A DNA stretch of 64,000 bases, taken from Dicyema japonicum. Its lineage: Eukaryota; Dicyemida; Rhombozoa; Dicyemidae. The DNA is taken from contig RDEW01000024.1 of NCBI GenBank assembly GCA_011109175.1, positions 179,199 to 243,198 of the forward strand, in the 5' to 3' direction. Below the pieces are notes generated by a model, which saw only the letters and a list, made by a program, of their open reading frames with translations, made no database searches and was not told the origin of the DNA. The translations under genes and the position numbers were made by a program. This document shows, one piece after another, positions 1 through 11,215 of this stretch (its first letter is position 1; every line of letters starts with the position of its first letter).

Positions 1-262
1 TTTATTATTAATAAATAGAATCATTCATTTACTTGCAGATAGCCTCCCTCAATTTAGTCAGCTAAAATTAGCCAACTCCCTCATTTGCTTAAGAAATCCA
101 TTGGGGAGTAAATGGTAATAAATCTATAAATAATATTTTCATAGCGAGAAATGGTCTCATGTTAAACATACAATCTCTAACTAACAACAAACGCGATAAT
201 CAGCGAATTACTAAAAAATATATATATAAACTCCTTAAATTTGGCCAAAATTTTCTGAACTA
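1..262. other. AT-rich leader, nothing recognised
   Basis: AT-rich sequence with no reading frame or repeat that I can tie to a family. The retro-element tail that starts near 263 is preceded by a short open frame with no recognisable domain. Confidence 0.4.
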
Positions 263-515
263 TTTTTGGCCAATTTGGAAATTGGCCAATTTGGTGGAAA
301 CGTCAGGAATCCTTGGCCCTCAAGCAGATGAGTTAATTCGTAAGATCGGCTCCATGATTCAAGCTGTGACCAAGGATCCGCGAGAGACTGGTTGGTTCCG
401 AGAACGTATCTCGTTGGCTATTGTTAGGGGAAATAGCATGGCCATTCAGATGCCTTAATTTAATTTTTATTCATTTGATAATAAAACCATAAAATTTATA
501 AAAAAAAAAAAATTT
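263..515 (+). pseudogene. 3' tail of a restriction-like-endonuclease retrotransposon
   Basis: The frame ending at 458 encodes VETSGILGPQADELIRKIGS and, a little later, an ISLAIVRGNSMAI motif. These match the C-terminal end of the longer endonuclease copies at 4,506-5,036 and 26,836-27,536. Only the last ~55 residues remain, so this is a 5'-truncated or decayed insertion. It is followed by a short AT-rich 3' end and an A-run near 500-512, as expected for target-primed reverse transcription. The family is the non-LTR type whose protein ends in a zinc knuckle plus PD-D endonuclease; that assignment is by resemblance only. This copy belongs to a divergent subfamily shared with 5,105-5,325 and 14,800-15,010. 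Confidence 0.6.
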
Positions 516-552
516 TTTTTATTTGCTGAATAAATAAGTTATTTATTTAAGA

Positions 553-792
553 CAGTGGTTCTCAACCTTTTTTGGTCGCGGACCCCCAACATACTTTTGC
601 AAGTTTTTTGTCAAAAAATTATTACTTTTTTAAAAACACAATTTGTTATTAAACACGGAAATAAAATTAATGAAAAGTTTGATGTTGTTTTTTCGAGGCA
701 ATTTTTTCAATTTGAGGCTCGGTTGTCAACAAACATACTCTGATAAATAAATGTTTAGAAGTATTTCGCGGACCCCAGGTTGAGAACCACAG
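553..792. mobile_element. hAT-type MITE with 8-bp target duplication
   Basis: The left end reads CAGTGGTTCTCAACC and the right end is its near-perfect inverted complement (GGTTGAGAACCACAG). Both ends are flanked by the 8-bp direct repeat atttaaga (545-552 and 793-800). An 8-bp duplication with CAG...CTG-type ends is the hAT superfamily signature. At 240 bp it carries no transposase. The terminal sequence is almost identical to the larger elements at 30,081 and 40,239, which could mobilise it. Confidence 0.9.
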
Positions 793-889
793 ATTTAAGA
801 TCACGGAATTCCCCTTGTTTTCATGAGTCTGATTCTCTAAAATTTCTCGAAAATCTTATCAGACAGACGACTAAAAAATTCCCAATATC

Positions 890-1600
890 CCGTTTGGTAG
901 CACTGGCTGGTCCCAAGGAAATCTCCCGATAAGGTAGGGGAAATTGGCCTGAGATCTCCAACCGATTTGGCCATTCCATGCTACCTGTCGTGCCTTGACA
1001 AACTCATTCTTGTGTTCTTGTTACGGATGAGTTTGAACCCTGTGTTTACCTGGTTGTGCAGCAGTGGACAACAAGGCTTGGTGTCCCTAATAACTTTATC
1101 AAAAAGACTGGGATGAATTCTTTTTTGAAAAAAAGCTAAATGAACTTGGAAGACCCGCAGACACTTATCGTCGCACGTCTAAATGCAGTGTCTGCTGAGA
1201 ATTTATGCCTACGGTACGTGCAGTCGGTACTCTGCTTGTCAGAATACAATCAGCGTTGGAATTGCTCTTCGGCAAGGCCTTTAACTGTCTGGAACACCGA
1301 TGTTTGACAAGAAAAGACTATATCCGCTGTCATGCTGATGGAGAGCCGGTAGATTCCCTTGTAACGCCGTGTAAAACTCGACAGTCATGAGGGCTATCAA
1401 GACACAGGCATTACTTGCTTCTGTAACCCGTCAATCTAGGCAGAGGTGGTCGCAAGAGGCAGGATGGCGTAACGACCATACCATGGAGCTAAAGAAATGT
1501 CTTGCTTGGAATTCAACATGCACGAACACTTTCTATAGTGGAAAGTTGCTCAAATCTGGAAATTTAAATTTAAAAGTCAATAAATTTACAAAAAAGTAAA
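890..1600 (+). pseudogene. degenerate endonuclease-domain retrotransposon fragment
   Basis: Scattered frames carry decayed pieces of the reverse-transcriptase tail and endonuclease seen elsewhere in the window. Around 1,330-1,390 a CHADGEPVDSLVTPCK segment resembles the zinc knuckle before the nuclease. Around 1,445-1,560 the frames read RQDGVTTIPWS and CLAWNSTCTNTF, matching RPDG...WDATCVDTF of better copies. The PD motif has become QD and stops interrupt it, so it should be inactive. The 5' limit is uncertain. Confidence 0.5.
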
Positions 1601-1974
1601 GTTACTCCTCGTGCATCCTATGAGGTTATTTTTTCTAGAAAAATTAATACCATTCCAGACAACTTATGTATGCAAAATAAAAACCAGGAATAAGAATCGC
1701 CTTCAAGGTTGAAGATGACCATCAGAAGCACAAGACTAGACATCGCACTTTTATTATAATTATGGAAGATAGAAGTCAAATTGATTTTGAAAAGTAGTCT
1801 CAATGTAATAAATTCCGAAGAAAAACCAGTAGGTCCCAGTTGAAGATATTGCATTACAGTGCTTCTGAGTTGACGAGTAGACTATCATAGTGTTTCACCA
1901 TTGCAGAACCGGATTGTCTTCTAGGACTCACACACATGGCAAAAGATAAGAACGAGAAGTCAAGAGGCCAAGTA

Positions 1975-2110
1975 AGTAACAGCGAGTTTGAACCTCTGCC
2001 TCAACCAGAGTCCTTCGCTAGGAATCGGATCTTTCGAAGCAAGCCTTTGTCTTAAGAAGTTCAATGTCTCGGATTCCTATGACTCTTCTTACTTCTTTAA
2101 TAAAATGTGA
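1975..2110. repeat. dispersed repeat, copy 1 of 2
   Basis: About 110 bp around gcctcaaccagagtccttcg recur in the same orientation at 2,795-2,900, bracketing a reverse-transcriptase fragment. The segment just after it (2,106-2,180) recurs near 11,632-11,700. The stretch 1,620-1,975 before it shows nothing recognisable. Confidence 0.6.
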
Positions 2111-2269
2111 GTTCTGCCTAATGTGAAGTTTAAGAAATGAAATCATTACTACTTCCTGTCTGGAGGGCTGTTTTATTATAAGAGCATGCAGATACAGATG
2201 AGGTACGTACTATCAGTGCCATTTGAGAATATTCACAATTTATAGCATATGAGTTCCAAATTTATTAAA

Positions 2270-2790
2270 ATGAATTTTTCATGGTTAATTGTAGTCGGTT
2301 AAAGTTTTACCACGCATGCATGTATTCTCTCTAAACAGTCTGGACGTCTTTACCATGCGATAATAAAATGATGTCATCTGCATAAGCAGAGAAAAATCGT
2401 TTTCCCTTCTCGGTATCAGAATATCACATATAATAAGTCGAAGCGTAGCTAGAATTGGTAAACCATGGGTAACCAAATATGAATTTGCCGAAAGACTGAT
2501 CGAATGTTTCCGACAGACTCGTCCCCTCTAGCTACTAAGAAAATTAGCCAGCAAGACTTTAAAATTCTTAGGAATATCCGTTTAAATAAATTTTCCAAGA
2601 TTCATCATGAGAATGGAGTCGAATGCTCTGCAGACGTAAACTGAGAAAAAAGCGGTTTTTTGATCTCTTGGCTTGTGGAAGAAGCGAAAGCAAACGAAAT
2701 CACTCAGGGAGATAAGATGACTTTCAATTTATCTAGCATTTTTAAATCTGTGGCGGAGCAGCTTGTCAGAAAGAATTTCATTAATTTCAC
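2270..2790 (-). pseudogene. LINE reverse-transcriptase fragment
   Basis: On the minus strand the frames read CRAFDSILMMNL (palm motif A region, DxxxAFDSI), then LLANFLSS, then THGLPI (a relic of the PQG motif), then AYADDIILLSHGKD, which holds the YADD catalytic box. Stops and frame changes separate the pieces, so this is a fossil of a non-LTR polymerase. I cannot place it in a clade. Confidence 0.65.
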
Positions 2791-2794
2791 TTTT

Positions 2795-2900
2795 AGTTAA
2801 GAGGCCAAGTATTTCACAATGATTTCAAGCCTCTGCCTGAACCAGGGTCCTTCGTGTGAATCGGATCTCTTAGAAGCAAGTCTTTGTCCTAAGTAGTTTT
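2795..2900. repeat. dispersed repeat, copy 2 of 2
   Basis: Direct copy of the 1,975-2,110 repeat, beginning aagaggccaagta in both. The two flank the reverse-transcriptase fossil. Confidence 0.6.
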
Positions 2901-2904
2901 AAAA

Positions 2905-4440
2905 AATTTATTAGTTTAAAAATTAAAATTATAAAATTTTACAATAAATTATGCAATTGTTTCAATATAACAATTTAGTAATAATGTGCTAACAAATAAT
3001 ATATAAATCGAACAATTTTAATACACCGCGAAAATTAACAAACAGTTTATATAATTGAAAATATTTCACATTTTGAAAAAGTGGATAAAAACTAAATTTA
3101 TAAAAATTTGAAATCATTAAGTATAAGGTGTCTCTCAGTTTTACATAGTAACAATATATTTCTATCCAATACATAAAAACAATGATTGAATTCAAATGTA
3201 CACTTTCACTAGAAGAAACACTAATTAACAATCACTTTCACAATTGGACAATTTTCATTCAGTTTTCATCCAAATGTTACTACACCGAAATTCTACAGTA
3301 AAATTAATGGATTTGACAAGAAATTAAAACTTTATTAATTCTAATGCTCCTATCCCTTAAACATTAAATTCTGCATTTACGAATAGAATTTTAAAATCGT
3401 TTCAAGTTTAAATGATAACTTGAAATTTTATACTTTTGTCGAATTTTGTAAATATTAATATTTTTAATTATGAGTATAAATTATCCATCTGTTACCTGCA
3501 TATTTAAATTAAAATCAATCAGCGATTGAAATATTTTTTAAGTGATGTAGCACTCGTGTAATCACGTATCCGTAGTCTTATATTCACACATCCGAATTCC
3601 TGTAATCACACTTTCGAGTTCTTACAATTTTAAACTTTCAATATTGGGAATTTTAAAATTTTTATGACGACTATTTGATATAATTTGGTAATTTGAGTTA
3701 ATTTGTTTGTCTTCTGCTCAGTTTTATGTCGATGCGATAAATCTTGATTTCTGTTGAGCCTATTATTTCTCAGTCATCATTGATATCAAGTCAGTTTCTA
3801 TAAAACCTAAAATTTATGACTGATCAAAAAATTATTCATGTCTGTTTGTTGACAAAATTTCTAAAAATCACCATGTTTGATTGAATTTGAGAAAAGTAAA
3901 GTAAAGTAGTTTGGTTGATCTGATCTACCGTTTTTTGATTGACATTCAAATGTTGTCCATTTTTGTTAGTAAATTATGAATTTGATGTTTTCATTTATTT
4001 TTCAAGAAAAAAGTTGAACAAATTTGAATTACCAATTATGCAATAATGTTTTGAGGAGTTCGAAAAAGTCAACTCAGTCCTTATTTTTTGTTAAAAAAGT
4101 TTGGATGAAAAATTAGTGTTTAAATTTGAAGAAACTCTTATCAACAAAATAATAAAAAATTTGCCGCTTTGTCATTGGGCTGTCGTAATTTCCATTCCTT
4201 TGCTTGGAAGTGACATTTTGTGTTGTACGCAGAATATTATGATATTCAGGCTATAATATCTTACTCTCAAAATCCAGTGACTACTTGAAATAAGACAAAG
4301 TGAGTATATTTGTACTTTAACCGTTTTATTAGCAAATAAAAGAAAAAAGTAAGTCTTCCATAAGATTCTAGTCTAACTTTAAACCCGTCTTAATTATAAT
4401 CTCAACTTTAACCAAAAATATCGAACAGTGTATTGAATAC
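2905..4440. other. AT-rich non-coding stretch
   Basis: Long AT-rich sequence with only short chance frames. I found no conserved domain, inverted-repeat ends or tandem array. Confidence 0.5.
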
Positions 4441-5036
4441 AGAAATAAATTATTAATTTTTTTTGTTTTTTTAACAAAATATTTTTTTTAACAATTAAAC
4501 AAATGTCAGTTGAGGAAGCCGGCTGCGTGGATTGCGAACGAGTTCCCTCGGAGTATGGCTATTCCAATCTTTTGTCTCAGCCATAACCATTCTCGTTGAT
4601 CCCTTTTCTTTCTGGCAAGCATTCCTCCGAGTTCTCGCAAGAACTCAGCCGTCATTGGACCAACGGCTCCCGATGATTCGGTCGCAACAGGAGTAAATCG
4701 GTAGCGATCCCCGAGGCAAGAATATTTCTTGATTTTTAGGTTCTCCGCAGTCGAAGCAGCTGCTCCAGGTGTCTGAACCGATTTGAAAATATTCGTGCTT
4801 GAGAACGTGTCTACACAAGTTGCGTCCCAGACCAAAGATCTTCCAGACGTGAAGGGAAAAAGGGTCATCCCGTCAGGACTCTTCCCATCTCCTCGATCAA
4901 GACCCACTGGTTCAAGCTGTGCTGGGAAGCTTGTAGCCTTCAGAGCTCTGACGATCACATCGTTCAGAGCAGCATCACGTGGTCCCCTTCCGGCGCTTCT
5001 TCTGCAGGACAGCGGGTGCAATCCCTATAAATTTGT
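4441..5036 (-). pseudogene. 5'-truncated retrotransposon: zinc knuckle and restriction-like endonuclease
   Basis: The minus-strand frame ending at 4,506 encodes about 170 residues. In order: HPLSCRRSAGRGPRDAAL (end of a zinc knuckle), a GLDRGDGKSPDGMTLFPF segment, then GRSLVWDATCVDTF, a KKYSCLGDRYRFTPVATE block, and a terminal IGIAILRGNSFAIHAAGFLN. The PD...D spacing suits the PD-(D/E)XK nuclease used by RLE-type non-LTR elements to nick their target; that is inferred from family pattern. The frame is intact but starts inside the protein, so this is a 5'-truncated copy. Downstream is a short AT-rich 3' end in poly(A). It belongs to the same family as 26,836-27,570 and 52,885-55,935. Confidence 0.75.
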
Positions 5037-5104
5037 TATAACTAGTATTTTTTTATTTTTTTTATTTATTGATATTAAAAAATGTTAAAAATTTAGGGAG
5101 CTTG

Positions 5105-5325
5105 AATGACCATGTTGTTTCTAATGATGATAGATATCGAGATATGCTCTCGAAGCCATCAAATCTCACGTGGATCTTTGCTTACCCTTTGGATCATTGA
5201 GCCGATCCGACTGACTAGAACGTCAGCTTGTGGGCTTAGGATTCATGACTTCTCAACAGCAAATGTGATGAACAAGAGATCTTCCGAAATGGTTCGGTAC
5301 TTCTTTCTAAATTTTGCCAATTAAA
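5105..5325 (-). pseudogene. tail fragment of the divergent endonuclease subfamily
   Basis: Minus-strand frames read SPQADVLVSRIGSMIQRVSK followed by DPRE, aligning with GPQADELIRKIGSMIQAVTK at 263-458. Internal stops show decay. It sits directly 5' (on the minus strand) of the better copy at 4,441-5,036, so two insertions of related elements abut. Confidence 0.6.
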
Positions 5326-5329
5326 TTTT

Positions 5330-6690
5330 ACTCAAAAAACATTGGTATAACAAATTTTGGAGATTTTCAAATCTCCACTTACTAGACATTTCAATACAAA
5401 ATTTCGATTCTGACAGACATTATCTAAAATTGTATGGAAATAGGAAAAGTCAAATTCGACTGTTATAAACACAGAGTTATCAAAACCTGCGCTAAAATCC
5501 GAAAGTTAGCAACCATTAATTCATTTTGGATTGAAAAATGCAAAAGTATTACATGAAGGTTTCAGTTCGTTATTTTGCGTTGCTAAAAACCTGATCGTCG
5601 AATAGTTTATTTTCCCGAAAAAATGTCAATCTATTACTTAAAATCAATACAGCTACGAAAGCTATCATAAGTATCACTCAGTCGACGAATCTACTGCCGA
5701 TGGTTGTAAAAATCAAAAGCTTTCACAATTCTTCTTATGACTCTTCTAATATATTACATGAATTGACGCAGTTTTGATTCATAAAGGTTTCCTATGTTAA
5801 GTGTGTTCATGACTACAGTGAGCAGACATTATTCAATAAATTTTTAACTCTCATATTTTTTGATTTAAATGAAATATATTTTCGCAACTAAATAAGTCAC
5901 AGCGAAAACATTGGAAATTTTAATTCAGTACGCTTTCATTCTTCATGGAATCTATTATCGACAACACGTCTTCAAATTACATAAATATTGATGTACTTAC
6001 GGTATCGATAGCTCTTTTAGTCAGTAAGAACTGAATATGCAACGATAGTTTGCTTTTTTAATTTAACAATCACTTGTTAAATCGATGAATTTTAAGAAGA
6101 ATGAGCTCGACTAACATAAGATTTATATTTATTTATTTTCCAGTCAATTTACGTCTAGGCCTTAGAAAAAGCAATTCTATAATACTAATTTGTAACAATC
6201 ATAAATGAAGGTTCTATTAATTTTCTAAAATCGCTGGAAAGTCATTAGAAAATTATCTGTTGATGCGACGAATAATGATTTTCACAAGTAAAAAATCGCA
6301 CCTTTTTAACTCAAATCAAATATGTAGTCAAGTTGTAAATAACTTCAAAAAATCATTTATTTATTTTTTCAATCCTAATTCCGCTCAGAAAGGAAATTCA
6401 ATCGTTCAACTAAATAAGTAATCTTATCTCCCCCAAATATTCTCTCTTGGACAGATCATTCTATTAACTTCTTTCAAATCTGATGAAATTGATAGTCAGA
6501 CCTAATAGGTCTTCACGACGTTCTCCAGTTTTTACAGAATCACAGGAATCTGCAACTGTTGTCATCGAGCATCAAGGTGATTATACGATAAGGTTTACCG
6601 ACGAATCGAGAAAAATCAAAAAAATTTATTAAATAGAAAAGAAAAATAATAAATTTAAAATTATAAAAATAATAAATATTAATTAGATTC
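5330..6690. other. non-coding stretch upstream of calcineurin B
   Basis: No coding signal stands out. The last few hundred bases must contain the calcineurin B promoter, but I see no specific element. Confidence 0.4.
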
Positions 6691-6697
6691 CTTGACA

Positions 6698-7332
6698 ATG
6701 GTATAATAAGTAATTCGATTATTAGGGAAATAGACTCACACAAATCAGTTCTTCTTCTGAATGTACGTTTTTACAGCATTTAAGTTGACCGGGAAGAAAT
6801 CATACGGATTGGGAAGAGGTTTCGTAAGCTAGACCTTGACGGATCTGGGTCACTTAGTCTGTCAGAACTGTTCAGTCTCCCAGGACTCGAAAATAACCCT
6901 CTGGTTCAGAGAATGTTGGAGGTTTTCGACGAAAACAATAACGGAGTGATTGACTTTGAAGGTAAGTGGCTATGTTACTTTAGAATTTATCAAGGGGATA
7001 TCCTGTTTTGTGTGAAGGACGACCCCCTCGCTAAGCTCACATGTGAGTAACGTCTTTTAAAGCTCTAGTCGCATTCAAAATATACGACGTAAACAACGAG
7101 GGGTATCTAACACGTGAGGGGATGTTCAAAGTGCTGAAATTGATGGTCGGGGATAATTTAGAGGACAGCCAACTCGAACAAGTAATCGACAGAACGATTG
7201 TCTACGCAGATAAGGATGGAGACGGAAAGCTCTCGTTTGATGAGTTTTGTGAAGTAATCCGTCATCGCTTATTTGCAGGCTGTGAAACATTTGGGGATCG
7301 ACCAACAAATGGTTGTTCGTACGAGTATATAA
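6698..7332 (+). CDS. CNB: calcineurin subunit B (EF-hand regulatory subunit)
   Basis: Calcineurin B is the Ca2+-binding regulatory partner of the calcineurin phosphatase. Removing five micro-introns (6701-6725, 6763-6784, 6962-6983, 7043-7068, 7254-7278; 25, 22, 22, 26, 25 nt, all GT...AG) gives about 171 residues, as against 170 in animals. The start codon is separated from the next codon by intron 1, and the spliced product begins MGN, the N-myristoylation start of this family. EF-hand loops are visible: DLDGSGSLSLSEF-like, DENNNGVIDFEEF, DVNNEGYLTREGMF and DKDGDGKLSFDEF. The C-terminus ends QQMVVRTSI, matching the KKMVVDV of vertebrates. One base appears to be missing near 7,007-7,012, between ISCF and VKDD. 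That is an assembly error or a real frameshift; all other codons are intact. No transposon lies inside it. Confidence 0.93.
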
Positions 7333-7484
7333 CCAACTTATTTAATCGATTAAATCCTAATCACTTTACGTAAATATCTGTTTGTCGATAATTTGACGTT
7401 TTCTAAGCTAAGGAATATATCGAACTGTTCTGCCCCAATTTAGTCAAAATCAGCGAACCGAGACCAAGAGTAAAACCAAACTAA

Positions 7485-8161
7485 CTAATCCCATGTTTTA
7501 GTAGAGCTCTCATCCAAGCACAGTGATTTAGAAGACAATGTCCGAGAAGCTGAGGTCGAGGCTAGAACTCGCCGCCAGGTATCGAACTTGTCTCCCGGTG
7601 GAATGAAGATATCCTTTTTGATCACTCTTCTGGTATTAGGTAGCTCTTGAGTAAGGTAGATCCGATGATGCACTAGAATGAAGAAGAGAAATTCTCAATC
7701 AAGTAGTCACATAGCTTCAAAAGGTCTAGACAATGTCCAGGTTATATTTCACAAAAATGTCTTTAGTGCCTCTTGACGTTTATTGCCCATCGTTCCAGTT
7801 ATTCAGACAAGTATGGAGAACGAGTAGAGACGATACAAGGGTACTCCGTTTTCAAAAATGGTTATTTCCTCTTTGGATTCAAGGGAAATGCGCTCGATTC
7901 ACGTATGTCTTATGTTCGGGTTGAGATAGTTTCTTTAGTTTTTTGAGGAAAGGTTAAGAAGATTTTCGCAGGGAGAAGAAAATACATCGCATCACTGGGG
8001 AGGTCAGCATTTTTCCGACACCTTAATGTTTCGGCCTTCGCAGCAGGTGAATATCCATTGGTAACACTCTGAGGGAAGCTGTTCAAAGTGAAAGTATCGG
8101 ATCCGTGACATCCTGGACAATACGTGATTACCTGAAAGTTGATTGAAAGACAATTTACCAT
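7485..8161 (-). pseudogene. unrecognised gene fragment with diverged copies at 19.5 and 34.7 kb
   Basis: Two minus-strand segments look coding because they recur, diverged, elsewhere. The segment 7,925-8,161 reads SDTFTLNSFPQSVTNGY and, later, FLTFPQKTKE; its relative at 19,500-19,740 reads WDTFAS and LHFLQKTKK. The segment 7,500-7,670 resembles 34,690-34,850, where the frame is clean and ends ENVCWITVLG then stop. Here the same place carries an internal stop. I do not recognise the protein. The segments could be exons of one gene that has been copied and has decayed. A further frame at 8,352-8,552 may belong to it. Confidence 0.35.
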
Positions 8162-8552
8162 GAATTGATTAATGATGTAACTTTAAGTTATTCGATGCAT
8201 TTTAGAGGTTAGTTAAGTAAAAAATAAATAATTTTGGCGTGTTGAGTCATTAAAGCTGTAGAATCGGTATCATACCAAATAGCCTTAATTCAAGTTGAAG
8301 AAAAGCTACATAAATGAGATCATGGCGCTAAAATGAATATTTATTATTTATTTATTCCCGGTCCTTTCGAGTGAAAGATATGTTGCAAACAAAACACGTG
8401 GAAGGCGTTGAAAAGAGTAAGTACGACATAAATTTGAATTGGCCACACGGGACAGCCAACGGGAAACTGATATTTATATTAGGTCGGTCGACGGAATAGA
8501 TGAGATCTGAAGATGTTTTCCATACGAGAGTTTGAGTGAAGGGATTAAGCAT

Positions 8553-9595
8553 AAACTTCCAGGAATCTAATTATTCTTTTAAGTGTCTCTACTTCCCACC
8601 TTAGCCAGGATTTCAGTCAAATCCTAATTTTTTGCAACTTGCACAGATGGTTCCACAAGAAACTTTCCAGATAACTTCAGAACACATTTCTGAGAGTTCT
8701 ATTTAACACAGTTGTTTGTTCTATCCACTTCCGACTGAACATAGTACCAATGTCATCACTAGGGCAACCGAAAAGTTTTTCTTAAAAAATTACCTAAAAA
8801 GTCAATTAAATTGCCTTAATAGGTACGAAAAGTTAAAAAATTCAGTTTTACCAAAATCTACAGTAATACGGAGTAGCAGTTGCACGCCTTTGGGAAACTA
8901 GTTTCCGCTGAACTGAATGAATACTATGGGGAATACAGATTTCTATTCTAGGACCGAACTGCAGGAAATATGTAATGAGCTTTTGGTGCATCAAAACACT
9001 ACAATAGAAAAATATGGAAAATCAATGACAGGATTTTCACAATCCAGATATTGATTAGCAATAAATTATCAAAAAAATAAATGTTTATGATCTCATCGTG
9101 CTATAACTGAAAAAATTTAAATGAACTTGACCTATTCTACACTGTGCTGTCATCGACTCTCGATGGTATCCATGGGTGACCATAGATTCTTATTTCTAAG
9201 GATTCTCGAAAGTTGAATAGGAAGTAATGGTGAAGCATTCATTGGTAGTCACAACAGAGCAAAGAAATCCAATAGAGATGCACTTGTTGACATCTGTGAG
9301 GCAGCATATCATAAGAATGAGCCGAGCATTGCGACAAAAAATGGAATGGTAGCTTACTTCCAGAGCAGCTGTGAATATGGCAGACGTTGTCGCTACTCTC
9401 TCCCTATTGCAATTCATCAAGATCGTGTGAATGTAAAAAAACAGACAATCTAAATATCCTACAAATAATCAACTGGACATGAAATATTGTCCACGATGTT
9501 GCAGAAGCGACAAGGAGATAACTTTCTTCAATAAAAATATTATTTTGAATAAATAATGGTTATCCAATTGTAATTAACACTAATGTGCAAGCTTA
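8553..9595. other. no supported gene
   Basis: Short frames only. A minus-strand frame at 9,196-9,420 includes a canonical gtaagt donor-like site after its first 20 codons, but I cannot connect it to a second exon or to a family. Confidence 0.3.
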
Positions 9596-9599
9596 ATTC

Positions 9600-9960
9600 A
9601 TTTATTTGGGCATTGGCCCTTTGTACCACACTCACTGTTCCGATCGTATACCACTAGAGAAATTGAAGAGGGGGTGGGTATACCCTTCTCATAAGACATG
9701 CCCTGGCCATGTACTTTTGGAAGTTGTACTGACTGCACAGGGAAGCAAATCCCTGTCCATTTGTCGGGTGTGGTCTACATTATTCCTAGTTTTCTTGATC
9801 AGCTTCCGGAGATGCCGTCGACATAAGAGTTTGTGTCGAAGCTGTTCCGCAAGATTTTTATTTTCTTTACAGGTATTTTTTGTCTGGTTGATAAATTTTT
9901 TCCAAGTCATATGTATGATGTAAATAAACGAAGATGATTTTTCAGCCGATATATCAAACC
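9600..9960 (-). pseudogene. LINE-C 3' fragment
   Basis: The plus-strand text tatacccttctcataagaca and its surroundings match 35,460-35,950 in the same orientation. That region is the C-terminal part and 3' end of the LINE running 36,830 to 35,303 on the minus strand. The frames here are broken (for example KKTRNNVDH against KKARDNQNYFGG there). It is an old fragment. Confidence 0.6.
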
Positions 9961-10485
9961 GGTTATAATTTGCCCTTTTACAAAATAATAATAAAACACA
10001 AAATTATACATTTGCGTTGAAGAAACTTCTATTTTTTGTTAAAATTTTGTCATCATCGTCTTGATAAGCATTCCTATTGTGCAATCAAGTATTTCCACGA
10101 GGAAACATTCTTTCGTTTCTCTGAGAATCCTTTTGGTAAATACTCTTCACATTGATACTCGTCTATCGTTTGCGGAGAAGGTGAAATTATAGATCTTCGA
10201 GACTGAACTAGACTTTTCTAACCATGTTCCTAAATTATTTAACATTAATTGATACAAATCTTAGTCCAACATTGCTTCTCAATTTCCATTCTTACAAGAC
10301 CATTTAAAGGAACAACTTTTCTTGAAAAAATATTATTGAATCTTCGTTATTTCGAGGAAGATTTTACAGTTTTAAGATTTTCGCATGAACACTAAAAAAC
10401 GTGGAAATTTGTTATAGATTTAAATAAAATAAAATAATAATAAATAAATAACTGTTTTTTACGCGAGCCATAATATTTATAGATC
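9961..10485. other. no supported gene
   Basis: AT-rich, short frames, nothing that recurs elsewhere in the window. Confidence 0.35.
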
Positions 10486-10489
10486 TGTA

Positions 10490-10730
10490 TATTCGACACG
10501 TTGCTGGGAGTATCCTTGATGAGGACAACACAAGACTTATTCGTTTCCTATTCAGAGGTAGGCCTAGAGTCATCTTTCCTGTGGCTTAAACAAGGATCTT
10601 AATGAAATTGAAAGAAAACTTAAATCTACAGAAGACCGAAAAAATCTACGAACAGATTCGCAAAGCAGAGGCCGATGGAGATGCTTAGTAAAACAAATTT
10701 TAAAACGTGTGGCACAAATGGGATCTTAGT
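10490..10730 (+). pseudogene. LINE-B C-terminal fragment
   Basis: The frames read SILDEDNTRLIRFLF (compare QILDESSVRIIRLLL in the LINE at 15,599-17,697), then RPRVIFP, then RGRWRCLVKQILKRVAQ. The last part matches RGRWKRLT and the fragment at 56,806-56,905. The central part of the polymerase has been deleted between these motifs. Confidence 0.6.
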
Positions 10731-10769
10731 TAATATAACGTTATTTGGTTCTGTGAAAGTGCTTTTAAT

Positions 10770-11215
10770 AATAATATGCGGGACACGCAATTTATTAGAG
10801 TTAAGGGCAGTTGTATGATTGTAATGGTCTTGTGGAACGCGTCGGATTTGACAGAGGTGATGGAAAGAGGCGTAACGACCATGCTGTGGAGCCAAGGAAA
10901 GAGTCTTGCTTGGGATTCAAAGTGCACTGATACTTTCTCAAACGTGAATATTTTCAAGTCATCGCTGTGCGGGGGTTCTGCACCGAGTACCGCTGAAGAT
11001 TGGAAATGGAGGAAGTACCATGGCCTTGGAAATCGGTTCGCCATACATCTGATCTTCGTTGAGACGTCTGGAGTGTTTAACTCCTGCACAACAAAGTTTA
11101 TCGAGCTGATTGGGAGGCTTGCAGTTCTAAGGAAGGAAGAACCTAGAATGTCATAATGGCTCTTCCAGAACATTGGTTCTCTATCATTATTGGTAACTCC
11201 CATTGTGTCTAAATG
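10770..11215 (+). pseudogene. degenerate endonuclease-domain retrotransposon copy
   Basis: The frame has GKSLAWDSKCTDTFSNVNIF, then a KKYxxLGxRF-like block, then FVETSGVFNSC, following the order of the endonuclease domain at 4,506-5,036. The RPDG motif is lost by a frame change near 10,865, so the nuclease should be dead. It lies immediately after the LINE-B fragment. Confidence 0.6.

Noticed and set aside
7122-7373. Calcineurin B C-terminus as an open frame to 7,373
   Set aside because: This reading runs through intron 7254-7278. Splicing gives a conserved end QQMVVRTSI with stop at 7,332.
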